Of a stretch of DNA of 5,390 nucleotides, positions 1-5,119 are shown one piece after another. Positions within the stretch are counted from its first letter, which is position 1, and the number at the start of each line of letters is the position of its first letter. Below the pieces are notes generated by a model. The model saw nothing but the letters and a program-made list of their open reading frames with translations. It made no database searches and had not been told where the DNA came from. A program made the translations under genes and the position numbers. The stretch covers positions 1-5,390 of the forward strand of contig JAAKFP010000189.1 in NCBI GenBank assembly GCA_011065005.1, read 5' to 3'. This stretch comes from Chlamydiota bacterium. GTDB taxonomy: Bacteria; Chlamydiota; Chlamydiia; Chlamydiales; Waddliaceae.

Positions 1-181
1 TGTGGTTACCCATCAGGCAAAATGCGTGGACTCTGTGATGATGTACCTCGGCCGCTTCTTGTAACAGTAAGCAAAATCGAGCACGATCTGCGTCATCATG
101 AAACAAGAATATTCCGTCTATTCTACGTAGCATCACATGGTGGCACATGTGTGGTTGCCAAATCCGTTTTTTTCTGGGCAT
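1..181 (-). CDS. REP-associated tyrosine transposase (RAYT, IS200-like Y1/HUH), N-terminal 60 codons, cut by window edge
   Basis: The translation begins MPRKKRIWQPHMCHHVMLRR and continues through GIFLFHDDADRARFCLLL to HAFCLMGNH at residues 52-60, where the window ends. This is the N-terminal layout of Y1 transposases of the RAYT group: a short basic start, a HVMxR strand, an F..D.DR.RF.. helix, and the strand ending in xxMGNH, whose last His opens the metal-binding HUH motif. The second His of HUH and the catalytic Tyr lie outside the window. Family members nick single-stranded DNA at hairpin ends and move themselves or REP-like palindromes. The ATG at 181 is fixed by a perfect ribosome site at 184-193. 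Codons 3-5 contain an A7 run, but the frame is open as given. The gene follows three bases after the stop of the truncated methyltransferase frame. The family call is firm; whether the gene is intact cannot be judged. Confidence 0.85.
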   Translation of the reverse strand, partial: MPRKKRIWQPHMCHHVMLRRIDGIFLFHDDADRARFCLLLQEAAEVHHHRVHAFCLMGNH

Positions 182-183
182 TG

Positions 184-193
184 ATCACCTCCT
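184..193 (-). promoter_or_regulatory. Ribosome binding site of the transposase gene
   Basis: On the minus strand the sequence reads AGGAGGTGAT, a full-length match to the anti-Shine-Dalgarno end of bacterial 16S rRNA. AGGAGG is separated from the ATG at 181 by six bases. It decides the transposase start. It also contains the TGA (187-185) that ends the preceding methyltransferase reading frame, so the two frames are almost coupled. Confidence 0.85.
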
Positions 194-1186
194 GTGGAAA
201 AGCAGGATGCTCCAGATGCAAATTTTGCACAACAGAGAATCGCACATCGCAGCTCCGGCCCCTTTCCCGGCCCCTTTCCCATCGCAGCTCCGGCCCCTTT
301 CCTCGCAGCTCCGGCCCCTTTCCTCATCAACGACAATATGAGGTATATTGAGTCTTTTTACCTGATCTAAACCAGCCTGCGTTCCCCTATATTGGTCCGT
401 ATCGAGGAACATCAAATAGATGTTTTCATAGTTCAAATTAGGCAAATTTTTTACTACGTCACCTTTCACAAGCCTTATATACCCCTCAAGAGCCTGAGAT
501 TTAATTTTTTTTTGCACTCTGTTGATAGGGTTGTTAGTAAACATTCCTGAGTCAAAAAAAACTTGGTCGGAACGATCAGGAGCTGTGGCCGCCGGCATGC
601 CTTCAAATGTATCGCATGCGTAAATGGTAACATGTTTTCCCAGAGTTTTACAAAGCTGTGCCATGAAGATACTTGTTCCGCACTGATATGATCCCACTTC
701 TAAGATTGAACTATGGTTGGGACAAAAATAGGCTAAAACAGCGAGGATAGAGATTTTGTTGATATGGAGGCAAGTTTGAAAATTAACTAACTTGATCGCT
801 TTTAAAGTTTGTCGTACTGACCGTGCAAGGTATGATAAATCGATACCCTGAGAACCCAAAATCACATCAAATTCAAATTTTTTTAGGTCGGAGAGAGGGT
901 TATATGGATGAAATTTATCAAAGTTATGATCGGGATCCCTGCCGAAAAAAGTGTGTCGAACATCCTCCCAAACAAATCCAACATCCATCAAAGCTTCAGT
1001 AAGCCCGTGGAGTCCGGTGTCGGTATATGCAGTCACGAGCTTTGTTTTGCCTTTCTGGGCTTTTAGGATTTTAGATAGACTTTGAGCTAACAATAGGGAA
1101 AATTGACTTTCCTGAAGGAAGGAATAAGCATTTCCAAACAATCTCCTCCTAATTTTTCCCAACACTTCAAATGATTGAACCAACAT
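185..1186 (-). CDS. TylF/macrocin O-methyltransferase-like SAM methyltransferase with aberrant, repeat-derived C-terminus
   Basis: This is a 333-codon frame. Residues 1-135 are an N-terminal region I do not recognise. Residues 140-287 look like a class I SAM methyltransferase of the TylF type: motif I EVGSYQCGTS (163-172) with the Gly loop for SAM, CDTFEGMP (191-198) with the acidic residue that would hold the ribose, KGDV (241-244), and LDTDQY (261-266), which matches the LDIDLY metal-binding strand of the family. In relatives a second acidic pair (FDDYG-like) follows and leads into a C-terminal segment of some tens of residues. Here VVDE (285-288) is followed at once by 21-bp repeat translation (EERGRSC twice) and the transposase leader, ending HRR at a stop inside the transposase ribosome site. 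The native C-terminus is therefore missing and the enzyme is probably impaired. The start at 1186 has GGAG four bases upstream (1191-1194). With the adjacent glycosyltransferase remnant, a role in sugar or O-antigen modification is a fair inference. Confidence 0.7.
   Translation of the reverse strand: MLVQSFEVLGKIRRRLFGNAYSFLQESQFSLLLAQSLSKILKAQKGKTKLVTAYTDTGLHGLTEALMDVGFVWEDVRHTFFGRDPDHNFDKFHPYNPLSDLKKFEFDVILGSQGIDLSYLARSVRQTLKAIKLVNFQTCLHINKISILAVLAYFCPNHSSILEVGSYQCGTSIFMAQLCKTLGKHVTIYACDTFEGMPAATAPDRSDQVFFDSGMFTNNPINRVQKKIKSQALEGYIRLVKGDVVKNLPNLNYENIYLMFLDTDQYRGTQAGLDQVKRLNIPHIVVDEERGRSCEERGRSCDGKGAGKGAGAAMCDSLLCKICIWSILLFHRR
247..323. repeat. GC-rich 21-bp tandem repeat (minisatellite) inside the 3' end of the methyltransferase frame
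   Basis: Three identical 21-bp copies lie at 247-267, 282-302 and 303-323. Each reads TCGCAGCTCC, then GGCCCC, TTT and CC on the plus strand. A partial copy (CGGCCCCTTTCC, 268-279) sits between the first and second. The unit is much richer in G+C than its surroundings. Its length is a multiple of three, so it keeps the minus-strand frame open and encodes the heptapeptide EERGRSC twice, followed by a Gly/Lys/Ala run. It lies 66 bases upstream of the transposase ATG. It may be a target-side or end repeat of the transposon, or an independent minisatellite; the sequence alone does not decide. Confidence 0.85.
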
Positions 1187-1359
1187 ATAACTCCATTATG
1201 ATAACCAGAATGGCATTCAAATTCGATTGATCAGAAACCCAAGGATTTTTCGTCCGCTCCACTGCAAGCACCAACTATACATCCCTAGAACAATAATGTT
1301 AAAACTTAGAGATTTTTTTGTGAGGAAATCTCATTTGCTGATTTACCAGAGGGCATTCC
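1187..1359. other. Intergenic gap between glycosyltransferase remnant and methyltransferase
   Basis: No frame of note is found on either strand. The gap holds the GGAG ribosome site of the methyltransferase (1191-1194, minus strand) and a short hairpin at 1309-1332. I looked for a minus-strand promoter and found only weak -35/-10 candidates (TTTAAC, then 18 bases, then TATAGT, roughly 1277-1306), which I do not press. Confidence 0.5.
1309..1332 (-). terminator. Possible weak terminator hairpin after the glycosyltransferase remnant
   Basis: A perfect 7-bp stem GAGATTT/AAATCTC with a 10-base loop lies 28 bases downstream of the remnant's stop codon at 1360. On the minus strand it is followed by TAAGTTTTAA, a poor T-tract. 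The stem is AT-rich, so termination would be inefficient. It could equally be a chance inverted repeat. Confidence 0.3.
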
Positions 1360-1686
1360 CTACTCGGTCTTTTGCCTCCAGTTGAGGGCTTTGGTTGCCA
1401 CTTTTACAGGTATGTTGCATCTATCGAACACGACATCATGCGGCATGTGCAAGATTTTTATGAGCCATTTTAATATGACGCATATCTGTTGGTAGAGGGT
1501 GTTGGGGCGGAGGTTGGTGAGGAGATGGGTTTTTGGGGAGAAGGATTTCCAGAGGTTGGAGGGATGATGGTCGTTGAAGAGAAGGACTGGGGGAGTATCA
1601 ATCGCTGCTGCGACATGTCCAGCTGCTCTATCTACTCCGAGGAGTAATTTAGCTTCTTTGATGGAGGCGACAAATTGTTGGAATTT
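1360..1686 (-). pseudogene. Remnant of a family 9 glycosyltransferase (heptosyltransferase-like), C-terminal domain only
   Basis: Between a TAA at 1689-1687 and a TAG at 1362-1360 the minus strand is open for 108 codons with no credible start codon. The translation contains FVASIKEAKLLLGVD, then RAAGHVAAAI, then DTPPVLLFND and NLWKSF. This matches the C-terminal donor-binding lobe of GT9 enzymes: a helix ending in 'aDlligvD', the D..(5)H-A signature (here Asp19 and His24 of the open stretch), and 'tPvvalFg....p..W'. GT9 members such as the ADP-heptose transferases build LPS core or other surface glycans. The N-terminal half and most of the C-terminal lobe are absent upstream, where unrelated or scrambled sequence begins near 1690. 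I therefore call it a decayed fragment. Its neighbour, the methyltransferase, would suit a shared glycan locus. Confidence 0.6.
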
Positions 1687-1901
1687 TTATCAATGAACAA
1701 AGATTGTAAGCTTATGCATCTCTTTCCCTTCAGTAGTCATGGCTATGCTTTCATGGTTACTTCTTGCCATGGCATGTTTTTAGATGAAGACACCATAATA
1801 GCTGTGAAAAGAATGATCAGACGACCTGATCTCCCCGATCACTTTCACAACCTCAATTAAATTTGGCCTAGTAAGTTGAACCTCTTTTGCCTAAAGAAGG
1901 T
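1687..1901. other. Unassigned stretch with open frames on both strands
   Basis: These 215 bases separate the glycosyltransferase remnant from the end of the large surface-protein gene. The plus strand has an open frame to the TAA at 1858-1860, with the first ATG at 1693 and peptides such as FPFSSHGYAF and LDEDTIIAVKRM. It has no clear ribosome site. The minus strand reads LTRPNLIEVVKVIGEI followed by SSDHSFHSYYGVFI before a TAA, continues in the same frame to HKLTIFVH, and then meets TGA TAA. Either could be a fragment of an inactivated gene. I do not recognise either with confidence and assign no product. Confidence 0.4.
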
Positions 1902-1905
1902 TCAA
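1876..1905 (-). terminator. Inverted repeat overlapping the stop codon of the large gene
   Basis: TTGAACCT (1876-1883) pairs with AGGTTCAA (1898-1905). A bulge-separated CTTT/AAAG extension makes a stable hairpin. The stop codon at 1904-1902 lies within one arm. There is no T-run on either side, so it is not a standard intrinsic terminator. It may stabilise the 3' end of the mRNA. Confidence 0.35.
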
Positions 1906-4730
1906 GAATTATGATCGAAAGTTTCGAAATCATCGAGTTTTCTATAATCTATTTCTTCTTCAGGAGGGGGTGGAGGCAAACCGCCTGTGGGCACATTAGC
2001 ATAATTCTCATCGTCAGGAGGGGGTGGTGGTAAAGTGCCTCGGGGATAATTAGCATAATTTTCCCCGTCGGATTGGGATCCTGCTTGTTCGCCTGAACCG
2101 GTTTTCACTTCATCCAGTTCATAGTCCTCTTCTTCTCGTCGTGCCATGAAAAATAAATAGATCAGATACAGAATAATTGAAGCTCCAACACCAGAACCAA
2201 GGGAAATACCCAAAATTCGCGGTAAGTTTGGTCCTTCGTTTTCAGAGCTTTTGTTGCTTTCTGCACTTGTGGCGGAACTATCAGAACGGCTCGGGCGTGA
2301 AGGGGGCACAATTGATGAGGGGCTACTTGTGCCAGGAGGAGGTGGGGTGCTGCTGGAAGAGCTTGAGGGGACGAGCGAAGAGCTGCTTGGATCAGAAGAA
2401 GCTGCGCTTGATGAGGAGTTGCTTGGGGCAGAGGGAAGAAGACTGCTGCTGGAGCTGGTTGAAGTGCAAACCCAGCTGAGGAAGTGAATGACTGAGTTCC
2501 ATTCCCCGACAATGACGGTATCTCCGGAAAAAGCGACTCTATGAGAGCTACCTGCGGTTGGATAAGTAGCCTCAAGGGCGAGATTATCCCTATCTGCTGC
2601 ACTGTAAAACTTGGTGCCCTGAATGTTGTCTGCTACTGCGAGATGGTTTTTGTCACCAGAAACTCCGAGACCTTCAGCATATCCCGTAGCATAGGTACGC
2701 CGAATTGCTGGACTGGCAAGATTTGTTAATGGGATGTCATGAACGCCCTGACCTGCATCAGCCACAAAAAGATGAGAATCGATAATAGCGAGTGCTAGAG
2801 GTGTGCCGGGGGTATCAACATGGCTGAGATATTGCATGGTTTCATTGAGAAAGATCACACCATAACCATTCGCTGCCGCTATGGTAATATTGCCGAATGA
2901 AGCAACGTCATAAACCCAATCTGGTGCAACGTACGTAGCCACGACGTTGGGAGAGTTTCTGATGGATATGTCAACGCGCAGCACATTGGCCCCGGAGGCC
3001 GCCACAAGATAGCGATCACCAAAAGGAGTGATGCTATCTACCTGGTTAGGCGTAGGACAAGCCCCCCCCTTCACTGGATGGGTTTTGTTTGCGTTGTCGT
3101 AGGCTTGGATGCTGGACCCTTCTCCAATATAGAGATCATTATCCACGGCAGCAGCACTTCTAGGTATAGCCGAAGTACTCATAGTGCGTTTGACGGTTCT
3201 ACTAGGAGTGTCGATATTTCTAAAATTTGAATTTCCTGTTACTGTGAGATCTTGACCGGAAACAGCAAAGTCACGGTTATTCTCTGAGGTTTCTAGAGTG
3301 CCTAATACTTGAAGGCAGATAGGCTGTGTACGTACAGGTCTGGAGAGAAAGATCATTCCACCTATGATCGCTCCAGGGAGTCCGCCCATCGCGCCTCCAG
3401 CACCTGCCCCTGCAATCGTATTTAGTGCGGTTTGAAAATGTGAATTAGGCGTATAATAGGAGCCCGCAAGCGTGGGATTGGCTACATTGGCTACATCGAT
3501 GATATGAAGACCTGAGGGTCCATCCGTCACATAGGCATAATTGCCGGAAAGGGCGACGCCATAAACATAGCCAATCGTATTATAGGAGCCCGCAAGCGTG
3601 GGATTGGTCACATTGGACACATCGATGATCTGAAGACCCGAGCTCGCATCCGCCACATAGGCATAGTTGCCGGAAACGGCGACGCCTCGAGCTCTGTCAG
3701 GCGTATTATAGGAGCCTGCAAGGGTAGGGTTAGCCACATTGGACACATCGATGATCTGAAGACCGGAGTCCCGATCCGCCACGTAGGCATAATTGCCGGA
3801 AACGGCGACGTCCCGAGCATCGCCAGGCGTATCATAGCTTCCCACCCGTTGAGGGCACAGGGACTGGCCCTTCACCGGGTCGGGCAGCAATATCATCCCC
3901 GCTAGCAACGCCCCTGGAAGTGTTCCTCCCTGCTGCCTGCTCACCGCAGCGATCATGGACATCTGAAAAACAAAAGCTGTCTTAAATGTCGCAGGACCCA
4001 GCGTTCCTTTCATCGTTGCGATGGCATCAGAGACGCTGTTTTGGTTGGAGCCCCAGGACCTTCCGGCCGATATGAGCAAACCTCCCAGAACACAAGCTGC
4101 GATTGATTTACCCAGCCCCAAAGAAGCCCGGTCAGATGCAGAAGCAGTAGACTGTGGAAGATGAGGCCCCCTCAACTCGAGGTTGTTTACCACGGAGTTT
4201 AAATTGTCGTGGTAGACATGTGTATAATGAGACCCGGAAAGTCCTGCTTTGAAACGGATATAGGTGGTTTGCTGGTTTTCTAGATCTTTAAGCTTCCAAA
4301 GCACTCCATAATCCTCCCTCAGCTGATCAAAGAGTTTCTCCTTTGTCTCAAAAGTGTCATATCCCCATGCATTTGTCCTTTGGAGTTTGTAAAAAACGTT
4401 GGACTTTTCCTCACGCAGGTCTTGGATCTCCCAGATGTCGACAGAGGCTTTATCGGCAAGCCAATGATCCATTGTCTTCTCGTCGGAGAAAATGATGGTC
4501 CCTTCCAGCTCTGAGTGAAAGGAGAGTTCTCCGTGTTTGGTTTTGTTAAGCGTGGCTTTGCACAGCGTGCAGCCGGGCAGCCTGTCGCTGATCTGCTGAT
4601 TCAATGATCGCACGGCCAGTCGCGTCTCTACTTGGATGGGGTCTCCCTGGTTGGCGAGGGTAGAGGCGGATGGTTCTGACTTCCGGAATGAAGTCAGATA
4701 ATTCACTGCTGAAGATAGTACTTGGAGCAT
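1902..4730 (-). CDS. Large membrane-anchored LVIVD-repeat beta-propeller protein with Ser/Pro stalk and Tyr/poly-Pro cytoplasmic tail
   Basis: This is a 942-residue protein of unknown function, seen in this order. Residues 1-200: charged domain I do not recognise, with no N-terminal signal peptide. 206-222: likely membrane helix. 249-285: further hydrophobic Gly/Ala-rich segments. 297-422: three 42-residue LVIVD-type repeats with SGNYAYVAD and GLQIIDVSN, plus a broken fourth. 432-492: a second copy of the 249-312 segment. 478-752: about seven diverged blades, probably a complete propeller. 755-835: Ser/Pro/Thr-rich stalk. 839-863: strong transmembrane helix followed by ARREEED. 866-942: acidic tail with duplicated ENYAN and LPPPPP motifs. 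LVIVD propellers usually act as extracytoplasmic binding surfaces. The stalk and the basic stop-transfer residues suggest the propeller faces outward and the tail lies in the cytoplasm, or in the host cytosol if the protein is exported to a host membrane. The ATG at 4730 has AAGGA seven bases upstream (4738-4742). A G8 run at codons 554-557 is a possible slippage site. It appears to be a single-gene transcript. Confidence 0.85.
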   Translation of the reverse strand: MLQVLSSAVNYLTSFRKSEPSASTLANQGDPIQVETRLAVRSLNQQISDRLPGCTLCKATLNKTKHGELSFHSELEGTIIFSDEKTMDHWLADKASVDIWEIQDLREEKSNVFYKLQRTNAWGYDTFETKEKLFDQLREDYGVLWKLKDLENQQTTYIRFKAGLSGSHYTHVYHDNLNSVVNNLELRGPHLPQSTASASDRASLGLGKSIAACVLGGLLISAGRSWGSNQNSVSDAIATMKGTLGPATFKTAFVFQMSMIAAVSRQQGGTLPGALLAGMILLPDPVKGQSLCPQRVGSYDTPGDARDVAVSGNYAYVADRDSGLQIIDVSNVANPTLAGSYNTPDRARGVAVSGNYAYVADASSGLQIIDVSNVTNPTLAGSYNTIGYVYGVALSGNYAYVTDGPSGLHIIDVANVANPTLAGSYYTPNSHFQTALNTIAGAGAGGAMGGLPGAIIGGMIFLSRPVRTQPICLQVLGTLETSENNRDFAVSGQDLTVTGNSNFRNIDTPSRTVKRTMSTSAIPRSAAAVDNDLYIGEGSSIQAYDNANKTHPVKGGACPTPNQVDSITPFGDRYLVAASGANVLRVDISIRNSPNVVATYVAPDWVYDVASFGNITIAAANGYGVIFLNETMQYLSHVDTPGTPLALAIIDSHLFVADAGQGVHDIPLTNLASPAIRRTYATGYAEGLGVSGDKNHLAVADNIQGTKFYSAADRDNLALEATYPTAGSSHRVAFSGDTVIVGEWNSVIHFLSWVCTSTSSSSSLLPSAPSNSSSSAASSDPSSSSLVPSSSSSSTPPPPGTSSPSSIVPPSRPSRSDSSATSAESNKSSENEGPNLPRILGISLGSGVGASIILYLIYLFFMARREEEDYELDEVKTGSGEQAGSQSDGENYANYPRGTLPPPPPDDENYANVPTGGLPPPPPEEEIDYRKLDDFETFDHNS
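1953..2066 (-). repeat. Duplicated 18-residue tail motif (ENYAN ... LPPPPP, acidic)
   Basis: Residues 890-907 and 908-925 of the large protein are tandem copies with a 54-bp period. Each has ENYAN, a hydrophobic residue, Pro, a short Gly-containing linker, LPPPPP and acidic residues. The first copy reads ENYANYP and the second ENYANVP. The DNA copies have diverged (for example GGAGGGGGTGGAGGC against GGAGGGGGTGGTGGT on the plus strand), so the peptide has been kept while synonymous positions changed. Confidence 0.8.
3062..3069 (-). repeat. Homopolymeric G8 tract in the coding strand
   Basis: Eight consecutive C on the plus strand are read as G8 in the gene (codons for K554, G555, G556, A557). 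Gain or loss of one base would shift the frame after about residue 556 and remove the remaining propeller blades, stalk, membrane anchor and tail. In the sequence given the frame is on. Confidence 0.7.
3465..3842 (-). repeat. Three tandem 126-bp repeats encoding LVIVD propeller blades
   Basis: Three units of exactly 42 codons start at Gly297, Gly339 and Gly381, with a truncated fourth (GSYYTP, 423-428). They are highly alike at DNA level, for example GGAGCCCGCAAGCGTGGGAT at 3462-3481 and again 126 bases away. This indicates recent duplication or homogenisation. Three blades do not close a propeller alone, so they either complete one with neighbouring strands or vary in number between strains. 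Confidence 0.85.
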
Positions 4731-4752
4731 AATTTTATCCTTGTTTTGCTGA

Positions 4753-4766
4753 AAACCTTAAGGTTT
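4753..4766. promoter_or_regulatory. Perfect 14-bp palindrome in the leader of the large gene
   Basis: AAACCTTAAGGTTT is a perfect palindrome 23 bases upstream of the ATG, close to the expected transcription start. Its right half contains TTAAGG (4758-4763), which is repeated at 4769-4774, one helical turn away. It could be an operator or a short hairpin in the leader. No regulator is encoded nearby. Confidence 0.4.
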
Positions 4767-4776
4767 AGTTAAGGAA

Positions 4777-4805
4777 AGACTAAGGCATTCAACTCTTTGC
4801 GTCAA
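4777..4805 (-). promoter_or_regulatory. Predicted sigma70-type promoter of the large gene
   Basis: On the minus strand TTGACG (4805-4800) matches the -35 box at five of six bases. After a 17-base spacer, TAGTCT (4782-4777) matches the -10 box at four of six. Transcription would begin near 4770, giving a leader of about 40 bases that contains the palindrome and the AAGGA ribosome site. Upstream (4806-4850) the DNA is very AT-rich, which could act as an UP-like element. Confidence 0.5.
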
Positions 4806-5119
4806 ATTTTTTCTGACATTTTTTTCTTTTTAAAGATTAATAAAGAATTTGTTAAGAAAGGATAAATTTTGGGCAAAATTGCAGAAATTTTACGGAAGAT
4901 TGAGAGTTTGGGAGTGCGGGGACTTGTCCTTGCAGTTCTACATAAGTTTTTCTGACAAAAATATTTTCTTCTACGGTCTTATTGGTGCACCTGAAAGAAA
5001 TGTAAAACCCCAGGGGCGCGGTAGCGCCGGAAGATGTAAGCCCCTTGTGAAGCGTTAGCGGAACGGGGGGGTAGATGTGAAAGAAGGTAAATAGCTGCGG
5101 TAGTTGCGCAAGAAATTAG
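4806..5119. other. Intergenic region between the large gene and the Rhs-type frame
   Basis: No convincing gene is seen. From 4806 to about 5000 the sequence is AT-rich with several T- and A-runs. From 5007 to 5072 it changes sharply to GC-rich, hairpin-prone DNA. A plus-strand frame from a TTG at 4849 to 5058 has no ribosome site and runs through this GC-rich element, so I do not accept it as coding. Confidence 0.5.
5007..5072. other. GC-rich foldable element (possible REP-like unit or small structured RNA)
   Basis: The element contains the perfect hairpin GGCGC-GGTA-GCGCC (5015-5028) and an outer pair ACCCC (5007-5011) with GGGGT (5068-5072). An alternative pair, AGGGGC (5012-5017) with GCCCCT (5040-5045), is also possible. 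A second GCG-TTA-GCG motif lies at 5052-5060. Its base composition differs strongly from both flanks. It could be an intergenic palindromic repeat unit or part of an RNA; no function can be assigned. Confidence 0.4.

Noticed and set aside
167..173. Frameshift at the A7 run in the transposase start
   Set aside because: Careful reading shows the frame is continuous from the ATG at 181 through the run to the edge, so no shift needs to be invoked.
133..336. Minus-strand 67-codon frame overlapping the methyltransferase and transposase
   Set aside because: It is a shifted-frame shadow. It spans the repeat and leader, while the transposase frame with a perfect ribosome site and family motifs explains the sequence.
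22..351. Plus-strand frames of 64-109 codons over the left end
   Set aside because: They lie antisense to the transposase and the repeat, lack ribosome sites, and have low-complexity translations caused by the 21-bp repeat.
1876..1905. Strong intrinsic terminator for the large gene
   Set aside because: The hairpin is real but no T-run follows on either strand, so I keep it only as a low-confidence feature.
2162..2602. Overlapping minus- and plus-strand frames within the Ser/Pro stalk (2162-2602, 2177-2479, 2251-2487, 2541-2729)
   Set aside because: They are by-products of the repetitive, stop-poor stalk coding sequence and have no independent start signals or motifs.
3608..3835. 75-codon minus-strand frame inside the LVIVD repeats
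   Set aside because: It is an out-of-frame reading of the 126-bp repeats; its own repetitiveness comes from the DNA repeats.
3465..3842. CRISPR-like periodicity
   Set aside because: The 126-bp units are contiguous coding repeats without spacers. The 21-bp units at 247-323 are likewise tandem, with no unique spacers.
4849..5058. Plus-strand 69-codon frame with a TTG start
   Set aside because: It has no ribosome site, starts in AT-rich promoter-side DNA and ends inside the GC-rich foldable element. The translation resembles no family I know.
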